64,000 bases of DNA, from the NCBI GenBank assembly GCA_963854835.1, contig OY978526.1:77658418-77722417 (forward strand). The letters are read 5' to 3'. This document shows, piece after piece, positions 23,626 through 34,288 of this stretch. The DNA comes from Megamerina dolium. Lineage: Eukaryota; Arthropoda; Insecta; Diptera; Megamerinidae. The notes beneath the pieces were generated by a model that did no database searches, had not been told where the DNA came from, and saw only the letters and a program-made list of their open reading frames with translations. A program made the position numbers and the translations under genes. Every line of letters begins with the position of its first letter. Position 1 is the first letter of the stretch.

Positions 23626-25870
23626 GCACACAATATGACTTAATCGCAATAAATTTCTCATAAATTAAGTAGATATAGCTAATTCCTCTTTTAATTGAAT
23701 GGCCGTTGGTCGTTTCGATGGTTCTCTGGACAACATTCGTTTGATGCGCTCATATTCAATGGGATGATTATCGATAAATGCCATAGGATAGATGAATTGT
23801 TGCTGACTTCTGTTGCTAGCAACATTATGTATATACATTTCGAAGAATATCACACCAAGCGAATAAATATCAGCACTCTCATCATATTCTGTACCATGCA
23901 TTACTTCTGGTGCCATATAATATGGTGTGCCAACGCCTCTTCTATGTTTCTTGGGTGTTCCTTGATGATTCTGATGATAAGTGGCCAATCCAAAATCAGC
24001 AATTTTAATTTTTCTCTCGATGGGATCACGTGAAAATAATATATTTTCTGGTTTTAAATCACGATGTATCAAATGCATAGTATTATGAATGTAGTATACA
24101 GCTTCAATGATTTCCATACAAATTTGCGATATCCATGGCAAACGTTTTGATACATCATGTACATTTAACCATGCACGTAAATTCATATGATGACACAATT
24201 CCATTTGTATGCACAAATATGATGATGATTGTAACATTTTCTGATCCCAACACTATAAAATGAGAATATTCAAAATAAGAACATAACATATTGAATATAT
24301 CATCAACACAACTCACCTTAAAACATTGTAAAATATTGGGATGATTGCATTGTTTGAGAATTTCATATTCATGTCGTGCTTGTTGACGTTCTTTTGCGTT
24401 TGCATATGCAATACATTTGACTGCATATTCGCTATGATCGTTTCTATCACGAATCATGTATACATTGCCAAATGTACCACTACCGAGACTGCGTATAATT
24501 TGAAAATTCATTTTAAAACTGTAACTTCTTACTATTCCTTATATATATTTCTACTTTATTGATATGTGTATGGAAGATGAATTGCTCGAATTAAATTTCT
24601 TATTATTCCTTATAATTAAAATTTTGTAGCACAAGTTTTCCAGTTTTGAAGAATTTCTAGCTCAAATATTTCGATCCTTACTATCTTATACTTGTAATTA
24701 AAATTGTAGTAAAATTTATAGAAATCGATCGATCTATCTATGTCTTATAATATTTTAAATATATAGCGTATTATGATTAAATTGTTGAGTGTAAATACTA
24801 ATTTGAATTGGAATGATATTGAAACTTCGTTGTGTCTCTCCATCTATCTATGTCTTATAATATTTTAAATATATAGCGTATTATGATTAAATTGTTGAGT
24901 GTAAATACTTGCCATGAGAATTGATTCTTTCCACTATGCTTTATTAATATTGATGATTATAGCTGATGATTTTTGTACATTTGTAATGAAAATCATAACA
25001 TATAATTGTGTACCATTTCATTTTACTCATACGTTCAGGTGACTTTTCATTTATTGACGGATATTAACATTGACGTTCTTGTCTTCATTTTATACTATAA
25101 GAATAAATAATTCTATATTTGTGGTATATTTGGTAGTTGTGAAATACAAGAAACGGCGACGATCGTCAAAATGATCAATTACCATACTTTACTTTACTTG
25201 TTTGTATAACTGCTTTGTCTGTTTTGCTCATAATAGCACAGCATTTTCAATAGCAGGCGGAAATGGGATCTCAACAATAGACGATTGCATTTTTTTGAAT
25301 TGAAAATTTGCAAATTCAATATGGAAGAACATTTTTTTATAATTAAGGGAGGTGGTTGTGGCCTCCCTCAGCTCCCACTAAATATTTTACAATGAAATTA
25401 AATTAAATTAAATAGAAATAAATACAAACGTAGCAGCAGGCATATTTCGAACCATGGTCTCTCAAGCGATAGTAGGAGTTATAAAACTAAGCAATTAGCG
25501 TTTACGTCTATTGGCTTCCAATCAATCTGCAAGCATAAAGTGCATTATGAACTCAAATAATGATTCATTTTAAATACAAAGTGACTCGAATAAATATAAA
25601 CAAGTTGAAATTCTGAATTTAGATGATAAAAGGGTGGTAGGTATTTTATCAAATACACAAACCACACAGTGATTTACTTTAATTATAAGGTGATCAATAT
25701 TTCACATTAATACTAAATTATTAATTATGTCATGAGATAATACTTGTAGTGAAAGACTTGAATTTACTAAGTTCTTATATAACAATGGACTTTTTAATAA
25801 AGAAATTATTTTTAGCTTCGGTGGAATAAATAATGTGAAAATTTCTGCCTTTTGAATGGATTATTAAAAT
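23626..25870 (-). repeat. Right arm of the kinase palindrome
   Basis: Inverted complement of 21200-23420. Near-identity runs from the centre to about 25570. Beyond that, matching patches separated by indels continue to about 25870 (for example the TTTTTAGCT..GGAATAAATAATGTG stretch). Confidence 0.9.
23665..24511 (-). CDS. Compact PEK/eIF2alpha-kinase-like protein kinase, copy B
   Basis: Exons 24511-24317 and 24252-23665 with a 64-bp intron encode the same 260-residue kinase as copy A, with no amino-acid difference in either exon. The two genes converge on the palindrome centre (tail to tail), with stop codons about 280 bp apart. Convergent transcription through the near-perfect palindrome could produce long double-stranded RNA; this is inference. 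Identity of introns and flanks indicates very recent duplication or ongoing gene conversion, or an assembly fold-back artefact. Confidence 0.85.
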
Positions 25871-28099
25871 CAGATATTCGTTATTTTATTGTAGTTTTTG
25901 GCATTTCTCTTGCTTCGTGAGGGGACGCATGAGATTCCTCTCCTTTAAGAAACGTTAATCGAAAAGAAAGATGATTTTCGAAAACAACGTGCCTGAACCA
26001 AAAGAGTTGGGAAATGAATCAAGAAAGCCCGCAACATAAATTGAGATAGGCAATACATTTTTAATCCATCAGATTTGAGACTACGTTAATCGAAATATTA
26101 CCGTAAGACAAATTTTTTTTTTTTAATTACAATGTAATTTATTTATAATGAAATCCATGTTGGTGTCAGATTACTATCAGATTATAAGATTAAATGATTG
26201 GCTTTATAAGATTGAGGATAAGATTTTCTAGTAGTTTTCAAATATGTAACATTAGAAGTATTGACCTGTGCAAAGTCGTTTGGTTCACAAATGTAGTCCA
26301 CATACAAAATTGACAATTTATTTGAAAAAATATGAATATATTTGTATGAAAACTATGTTATGCATATTAGCCGATTTTAAATGGTACAACTTTTGTAACT
26401 AATCAAAATTCTGAATAGTCAAAACATAAATTGTTTTCCTTAATTAAACATTTTTATACTTTTAAAATTTCTTTTTGAATAAAAATTTCAAACGCACTGT
26501 TTACTTTGTATTGGAAAAACAAAAAGATTATAAATATTTTGATCTGATCAATTGAATAATTTAAATTTTTGATTATTTAAAATAATGGTTTATCAAAATA
26601 ATTCAATATTTTATTTATTAAAACTTTGATTAATCGACTAATCAGAATTCTCATTAATCAGATTGTTGGACTAAACTATTAATAGCACGTTCCTACTAAT
26701 AAATTTTTTTCCCTGAGATGGAGTGCTCTATCGAAATTTATACTGTTGTTAAAAATTTTGATCTTCCTGTAGAAATTAACTATTCGAATGTGAGTTTAAG
26801 CTTAGAAGAGACTTCGTGAACAGAAGACCAATGCACAAACTATTGTTTAACTATTATTATTTAGTACGATTTCTAATTTATACGTAAGAATGCATGTAGT
26901 ATATATAGAAGTAGGTACATTAGTGTGGATCAAATTGTTTAAATAGGGCCATAATCCAGTGAAAAACGATTTCATAAACTTATTGAATTAAACAAAAATG
27001 ACATTTAAAACTTTGAAATGCATTATGCAGAATAAGGAAACAATTTCTAGGTGACTATCATATATATGACGTAATTCCGCTCTCGACGATGGAACATAAT
27101 AGAAACATCCATGTAGTATCACAACGGACTTATCTGGATTAATTTGGACTAACCTAACCTAACTTAAGTCTTTTTCAAAACTTACTAAAATAAAGAAATA
27201 TCAAATTATACAAAACAGCGAGTTTATTTCATGTCACTATTATTTAGTATTATTTGGTTGGCCAAAAGTAGCATCACAAATAAGTGTTTCAAACAAAACT
27301 AAATTCTTAGAAGTTGTCTTGTGAAAAGTTTCACTCCTAACCGGTAAAGGCAACACCTTTTTTCTTTTGCGAGACACCCCAATGTTCATGCATATGAAAA
27401 TAATAATTGCTAAAACTTGACAATTCTCCGCCAATTCATCATATAATTGCATGTGACAATTTAAAAATGTAAATGCAAATTTCAATTTATCGTTAAGAGA
27501 CGAAATAGAAAGACGTGTTACAAGCAAAAAAGAAACCATAGAAAAAATTTCGTTTTTCTTGCACTGCTTATAGTTGGAAAAAATCAAATCAAAAATCTCA
27601 AGTAATAAAAATAATAATAATAATAAAAAAAAATAAAAACACGAAAGAAATTCATTTAAAATGTTTGCAATCGAACAAATATAAAATGTCAAATCAAAAT
27701 CTAGTGTGGAAAAAATTAAAAAATACTCAACAAAAAACCAACGAACAAGCAATCGTTACGGCAATAATCAACGAGAATCGAATACTATTGTTGTTTTCTT
27801 TTCAACTATACAATATTCAAAGAAATTATTTACCGATAATCATATAAAATAATTACAAATAATATGAATACTACACAAAATAGAATAATTTTAAATATAA
27901 ATTACTAAATTATAATTATAATCATACTTTGCTACATACTGCATACATTCATACGTAATACACATAATATAAGCACCACTAGCAACTCTGTCTCGTTACA
28001 CCAATAAATTCGACATATTAAGGTTACCTACCTTAGTGCGATATATGTGCGTACATGCGTGCGTGTGCTTGTGTGTTTCCAAGTTTGTAGGTGTTCAAA
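25871..28099. other. Intergenic stretch, no gene seen
   Basis: AT-rich DNA upstream of the chloride-channel gene. It includes a poly-T tract (26110), a region of GATTAATC-like words (26380-26700) that recurs in style at 47065-47410, a short CCTAACCTAAC run (27155) and an AAT microsatellite (27600-27640). A 170-codon frame on the minus strand (27752-27240) is low-complexity and looks like chance. Confidence 0.45.
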
Positions 28100-31000
28100 A
28101 TGCAAAACATTTTAAGACGATTTAAACAACAACAACATCAAACACAACAGCAACAAAAATTCCTTGCCACTATTATCATTTACTTTTATCTAATAGAAAA
28201 ATCAATATTGCTTTGCAACTGTGTTCATGGTTTTAGGTAATTTTATATAAAAAAAAATCCAAAATAAATATATATTTTTTTAACATTAAAAAATTCTTTA
28301 GAAATTGAAAAATTAAAATTTGGAAAGCTGATCTTCAATGATACCGCAACTTATATACCCTACACTTGAGAGACATACTTTCGAAACAAAACTACTTTTG
28401 TACTGGAAAAGGTAGGCGTGGATTTCTTACGATAGCGCCCATTTTTTCAACATGTGAGATTGATAAAAGTACTCGTATATGCTGAGCTTTAGTCCTATAG
28501 CTTTATATTTTCGTGCGCAAAGTTCAATCGAGGACATACTTTTGTATGAGAATTATGTGTGGTTTTTATCCGATTCATGCCATTTTCAAATATGTCTATT
28601 AATTGGTAAACACAATCATATGTCCTGAGTTTCAGTTTGATAGTTTGATAGAGTTTCGCTTGCCAATTGTGAAAACACACATTCACGATTCAGTCCATTT
28701 TCGAATATGTCTATTAGTTAGTGAATAAAGTCATATCGCTCATTTGCTGCAAGACCGGCATAAGTCAAAAAAATCGATTTTCCATAAAACGCGTTAGAAG
28801 TTTTCAACTGACTCCAACCGTATACGGAAAACACGGAAAAAATTCTCTTCTCAAGCGGAGCATATAAGAGGTATTCATATGAATTTTTCACTCAACATGA
28901 AGTATGATATAACGAACAATTCTGCAGCATTAACTCAAAAATCACGTTTTTTGATTTATGCCGGTCTTGCAGCAAATGAGCGATATGTACTTAGTTTCAG
29001 CGTAATAGCTTCATGTTTTCGCGCGTAAAGTGTGAAAACACACTTTCACAACATACTTTTGTATGGAAAGTAGGCGTGGTTTATATCCGATTCAGCCCAT
29101 TTTCAAATATGTCTACTAATTAGATAATATAATCGTATGCACTGAATTTCAGCTTAATAGCTTTATAATTTCTTTCGCAAAATGTAAAAACACATATTCA
29201 ACAACATACTTTTGTATGGCGAGTAGGTGTGGTTTTTATCCGATTTTGTCTATTTTCTAATATGTCTTCGTAAATAAAGTCATATGTACTTAGTTTATCT
29301 TCATATTTTCATGCGTAAAGTGTAAAAACACACATTCAACAACATACTTTTGTATGGAAGGTAGGCGTGGTTTTCGTCCGACTTTGTCCATTGACGAACT
29401 CATCCGTTCGTTGGTGAAAATAATGTGATGTATCAATTTTCAGATTGATCGTTCGATAATCACGGCATTTATCGTGGAAACATACGAATAAATAGGTAGA
29501 CAGTCATAAAGAAATCGGCGTGGAAATGTGACACTGTACAACAATGTGTTCTATTTCTTTCTCTTTGCATGTTGATTTTCTGACAAAATATTTCTCAGAA
29601 CATTTTCAATTAATACCTACCCATTTTTACGCTATTTATTGAGTGTGTAAGCATTTACTAAATTAGCACATACTCATAAATATATAGTCATATACAGAGT
29701 GTATGTATGATGAAATAGCAAAAGGCATGCGTTATTCAGCGAGACACAAATCAGAATCGTATAATTCCATATAAACAAAGAAACAATGAGATCTTTATAT
29801 CCCACTGCATGGATCTATTGTGCTAAGCCCTATAACTTACATATATAAATCGGGTTTGTCAGGCTACCAAATTTCTGTAGCCTCTTCCAAGTCGAAATCG
29901 ATGCTACATATGATATGTGCAATTGCCTCAACAACGTTTATCTCCAACAATGGCTGTTGTAGGGAAACGCTTACTTAATTTCCTGGAAATTCCTGTGATT
30001 CTAAAATCATTTTGAAAGTTTCGCTTTTCCTCTCTGTGAAAGAGTCATCAAGTTTCCTAAGCTACTCCAACTTGACGGTTCCGCCACAGGATTCCCTAAA
30101 AGATGCCTTGTTCGAATCTCGAATAATCCTTTTCTAGTTCTTCTGAGCAGAGCGATATAATTTCCAGTCCTCCTAAAGGTTAGTCTTGAGGGCCCGGTTT
30201 CAGAGTTTTTTCGACTCATTCCTTAACATCGTGAGATCAGGTGGAACAGGCTGAATTAAAGCTGTCAGTCACTGCTACTTCGATGTCTCGCTTATTGTGA
30301 AGCTTAGGTGGCATCACATAGCTAGTGGACTACTAGCTTACTCACTTACTCACTTGCGGTTTGTGTGAACTGCCAGACAGCGATCAAAAAACTATATGCT
30401 AAAGTTGTAAAATAAAATTGCTGTGAGCACTTAAGGGAACCATTAAGCTCTGATGATAGAGATATGCTTGACCTCTATTTGTCTTCCCGGCAACGGAGAT
30501 CGATCTGAAAAATATTTTTAGAAACAATATTAGATTACATACCCCACCTTTTTCCCTGTGGTAGTATGGTGGTATTCTCAACCCCATTGATTATATTCTT
30601 TTTCTAATTCAATTCCCGGTCTTAAATCACTCAGAGATGTCGAGTAGGTTCTTTCAGAACTGATTATGCAGGTGTTTTGTGTTTTGTCGACCATCCAGTC
30701 ACCAGTAAAACAACGCCGTCGACATAAGCTATCACTACGCGCTTCTCTTTCTCTATTTCCCTTAGGAGTTCGTTTACTACTAAGTTCCATAGAACAATTA
30801 GGTTCCATATTGTATAACCTAATGTAATCTAGGTTGCTCTCTAGACTTGGTTGCTGAGATATGGCTCAGCAACCAAGTCTAGAGAATACCAGTGTGATGG
30901 CTTGTTTGTAAATTTTTTTATATTCTTTGTGTATTTCGTAGACGAAATGTTTTAAGGGATGTACACACAAGGTGTGCCAAAATGGCGCTTTACCAGTTGC

Positions 31001-32995
31001 GATCAGGATAGAGCAAACGGCTTAACTGCTATGTGTACAGACACAACAACAACATCCCTGAACAGTGTCCATTGTAGAGTTCTCTTTTAAGTGCAAAAAT
31101 TCATTTTAAAGAATTCAAAATAAAACATTTATGGAATTATTCAAATTTCAAATGAAAAAACTCACACATGTCAATAATTACTCATTCTTATATTGTACAA
31201 TATACATATGTATATGAATTGCCACTAAAATATGAAATAATAATTAATAATCTGTTTACATAGAAATAGCACTGAAAGTGCTGAACTAATATCCGAATCA
31301 AGTTTATCGCTGCCTGATATATTACCAATACCATCAAAGACTTATGATAAAAATCGTGCACCCAAATTGCTTGGACAGCCGACTGTTGTATATTTTCATG
31401 TGACAGTATTATCACTCGATTCAATCAATGAAGAATCAATGGTAAGCAAAATATTATATGTACTTATTTGATGTAATTTTATTTTTATACATACATATAT
31501 ATTCCTTAGACATACGTTACAGATGTTTTTCTAGCACAAAGTTGGCGTGATCCGCGTTTACGCCTGCCAGAGAATATGAGCGAACAATATCGTATACTTG
31601 ATGTCGATTGGTTGCATAGTATATGGCGTCCGGATTGTTTTTTTAAAAATGCCAAAAAGGTTACATTCCATGAGATGAGTATACCAAATCATTATTTATG
31701 GTTATATCATGATAAAACACTATTATATATGGCCAAGTGAGTAAAGTGATAAATTTATGTTGCCAAAATTATTATGATACAAATATTATTCTTCTTGCTT
31801 CAGATTAACATTGGTGCTGTCATGTGCAATGAAATTTGAATCGTATCCACATGATACACAAATATGCTCAATGATGATTGAAAGCTGTAAATACGCAATT
31901 ATTTTAATTTTTATTTATATTATTTGTTTGCACTCTCTTATAGTATCACATACAGTAGAAGATTTGGTATTCATATGGAATATGACTGATCCATTGGTTG
32001 TTAATAGTGAAATTGAATTACCACAATTGGATATTTCTAATAATTATACCACGGATTGTACAATCGAATATTCAACCGGTTAGTGATGAGAAAATTACCA
32101 TGGTTGTATTACTTACTTGCTGCAATTATATAAATTAATCGGTTGTAATTTGAAATTTAAATTGGAAGGCAAATCTCTCTGATTACGATGCGTCTACATT
32201 TTTTTATTAATTGCATCAATGTGACAAATATGTTAATTACATGACAGATAACATCGGCTCTCATATGCAAGTTCGTTGCTTGAGTCTTTTGTACATTTCT
32301 TTAACATAACGCCATATTGATATTTGAGAATGTTCCTCTCTCTTGTTTTTTCATTTGCATACTATTAATAGGAAATTTCACATGTTTGGCTATTGTTTTT
32401 ACACTACGTCGTCGTCTGGGCTATCATCTCTTTCATACATATATACCATCGGCATTGATTGTTGTCATGTCATGGATATCATTTTGGATTAAACCGGAAG
32501 CAATACCTGCACGAGTTACACTTGGTGTTACATCGCTGTTAACGCTAGCAACACAGAATACACAATCGCAACAATCTCTGCCACCAGTATCGTATGTAAA
32601 GGCGATCGATGTATGGATGTCATCTTGTTCGGTATTCGTTTTTCTTTCACTAATGGAATTTGCTGTTGTAAATAATTATATGGGCCCCGTTGCAACTAAA
32701 GCAATGAAAGGTTATTCGGATGAGAATATACATGATTTAGATGATTTAAAAGTGAGTTGCCATCATGTATGTTTGATAACATATGTATGTTAGTTAACAT
32801 TTTACAATTATATTCTCTCTCTCTCTCTCTTTACTCATATAATAGAATCAACATCGTGAATCAATTATTGAACCACAATATGATACATTCTGTCATGGTC
32901 ATGCCACTGCAATATATATTGATAAATTTTCACGTTTCTTTTTTCCATTTTCATTTTTTATATTAAATATCGTTTATTGGACAACATTTCTTTAA
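28100..32995 (+). CDS. Glycine-receptor-like Cys-loop chloride channel subunit
   Basis: Seven exons fit with consistent phase: 28100-28236, 31264-31441, 31510-31736, 31804-31886, 31944-32078, 32372-32751, 32846-32995, giving 429 residues. Exon 1 encodes a Gln-rich start and a hydrophobic signal peptide (FLATIIIYFYLIEKSILLC). It is placed 3 kb upstream by phase match (..TTT AG/A AAT..). The extracellular domain has the Cys loop (SCAMKFESYPHDTQIC, 13 residues between cysteines) and a second pair (DCTIEYSTGNFTC) as in glycine and glutamate/histamine-gated channels. The first membrane helix is around YIPSALIVVMSWISFWI. The second begins PARVTLGVTSLLTL, the PAR motif marking anion selectivity. The third is AIDVWMSSCSVFVFLSLMEF, and the fourth ends the protein (FFFPFSFFILNIVYWTTFL). 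It is probably one of the insect orphan ligand-gated chloride channels (Drosophila CG12344 or pHCl-type group); the ligand cannot be read from sequence. Confidence 0.85.
28370..29440 (+). repeat. Degenerate ~150-bp tandem array in channel intron 1
   Basis: Units contain ACATACTTTTGTATGGAA followed by GTAGGCGTGGTTTTTATCCG, then CCATTTTCAAATATGTCTAT, AAGTCATATGTACTTAGTTT and TTTATATTTTCGTGCGTAAAG. Copies start near 28373, 28530, 29050, 29205 and 29340. One unit is split by a MITE. The same family occurs at 45980-46720. Confidence 0.85.
28737..28982. mobile_element. MITE inserted in the tandem array
   Basis: The ends are long inverted repeats: CGCTCATTTGCTGCAAGACC.. and ..GGTCTTGCAGCAAATGAGCG, extending about 40 bases with a few mismatches. 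The flanks are ATAT on both sides (28733-28736, 28983-28986). Removing one flank restores the array word TCATATGTAC, which shows the empty site directly. The duplication may be ATAT, or TA if the inverted repeat includes T/A at its ends; the latter would suit Tc1/mariner. No ORF. Confidence 0.85.
30000..30800 (-). pseudogene. Decayed non-LTR reverse transcriptase fragment
   Basis: On the minus strand, around 30784-30670, a frame reads VNELLREIEKEKRVVIAYVD followed by GVVLLVTG. This matches the RT active-site region LL..IE..RVIAYADDVVLLV, with YADD changed to YVDG. Adjacent frames at 30219-30007 (GNYIALLRRTRKG..) may belong to it. It is inside the first intron of the chloride channel, in opposite orientation, and dead. 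Confidence 0.55.
30838..30885. repeat. Perfect 21-bp hairpin with 6-base loop
   Basis: Positions 30838-30858 are the exact reverse complement of 30865-30885, with loop ATATGG. The stem starts TCTCTAGACTTGG. It lies within channel intron 1, so it would be transcribed. It is too short for a typical microRNA precursor. Confidence 0.9.
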
Positions 32996-32999
32996 TTAT

Positions 33000-33890
33000 A
33001 TTATGATTATTATTTGTTTTTTTTTTTCTGCATATTTCAAAATGTAATTATTTATGAAATTGTACTAAGTACTACTATGTACTACTATGTAATGTATGTA
33101 ATTCCTTTTGCACTCACAATTCGAAATGTAATTTAATATGATAATAGAAGAATATACATATGAAATAGAATAATAAAGAAAACATTTGTTTTAAAAATGT
33201 AAATTAAAACCAAATAATAAATAATATCAAATTTATTGCTTCATTTTATTCAAATTAAGTAAATATTTGGCTGATGCAAAAGTTTGTCCCATTTTTTAAT
33301 ATCAAGCATCCTAAGAAGTGAAGGTATGGGGAGAAATGTTCAGAGAAAATCTTGAACGGGAAAAATTAATAGGACTTTCAGGGTTTTTTTTTTGTCATTT
33401 TGTATCGAAGTCCCTTTAAGAGGTGCAGATAGGGGTTGAGTATGTTCTGAACAAATATTGAGGAGGAAAAAATAATGTCTATTCTACATTTTACTGCTCT
33501 AGCAGCGCTTTCTGTTCAGTTATGGGCTTTTTTGTATCTAGGCGTCCTAGGCGCTTGCTTTCTGTCTCTAACGCATAAATCAAGTTTCGTTACCTATATG
33601 CGACGTTACGATGTGACTTGTAGCGAATCATGGTTTTATTTTAAGAAATTAAATCATGAAAAGATTCCTTTCATTCAATGGATATTTACATCAGCGAAGA
33701 AAAAACACAAAATTTTTAATTATCCTCCATAAATAACAAGTAAAAAAAGCGAAGGCGAAAAATTGTGAAAAAAAAAACAAAGAAAACAAACAAATAATGA
33801 ACAAACAAAAAAAGTATTTCTTTGGTACAATTTCAAATCGTTTATATATATAAAAGAAGCCTTGTGTATATGTATATATATGAACACATC
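33000..33890. other. Channel 3' flank, no further gene seen
   Basis: Presumed 3' UTR (possible poly-A signal AATAAA near 33172) followed by AT-rich DNA. An 85-codon frame at 33475-33732 starts with a hydrophobic stretch but lacks recognisable features; I do not call it. Confidence 0.45.
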
Positions 33891-33893
33891 TAT

Positions 33894-34070
33894 TACGAGG
33901 GTCGATCAAAAAGTACCCATGCTGAGGAAATTTGACATTATCGTTGTGTACTGTAAACTCTGCCAAACAGCAACATAATAAATTTCAGACTAATTCATAG
34001 GTTAATAATACATGACAGTAATGTCCAGACACCGCCCTTAAGCATGGGTACTTTTTAATCAGCCCCCGTA
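33894..34070. mobile_element. Mariner-type MITE, ~175 bp
   Basis: The left end TACGAGGGTCGATCAAAAAG is the imperfect inverse of the right end CTTTTTAATCAGCCCCCGTA. The inner parts GTACCCATGCT / AGCATGGGTAC match exactly, so the inverted repeats are about 31 bp. The TA at each end is the expected target duplication. A GAGGGTCGATCAAAAAGT-like terminus is typical of mariner-derived elements. No coding capacity. Confidence 0.8.
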
Positions 34071-34288
34071 CATATTGTATGCATGTGTATAAAAAAAACA
34101 AGAAAATTACTTAAATTATATATAAAATTAATTACAAATGATTTTTAAATCCATTACGTATTTTTCTTTTTCATTACAAGTATATATGTATATTTTTTGT
34201 TTATATAAATCACATTGAAAAAGTTGATTTTCTTTTTTTTTTTTTTATTTAAACAATTTCTATTATATGTTTATGTATATGTATGTAT

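Noticed and set aside
27240..27752. 170-codon minus-strand frame
   Set aside because: Low-complexity Leu/Phe/Ile-rich translation of AT-rich DNA, with runs from an AAT microsatellite; no domain, no splice context.
33475..33732. 85-codon frame with a hydrophobic start
   Set aside because: No recognisable family, no supporting splice or UTR context; expected by chance in this base composition.
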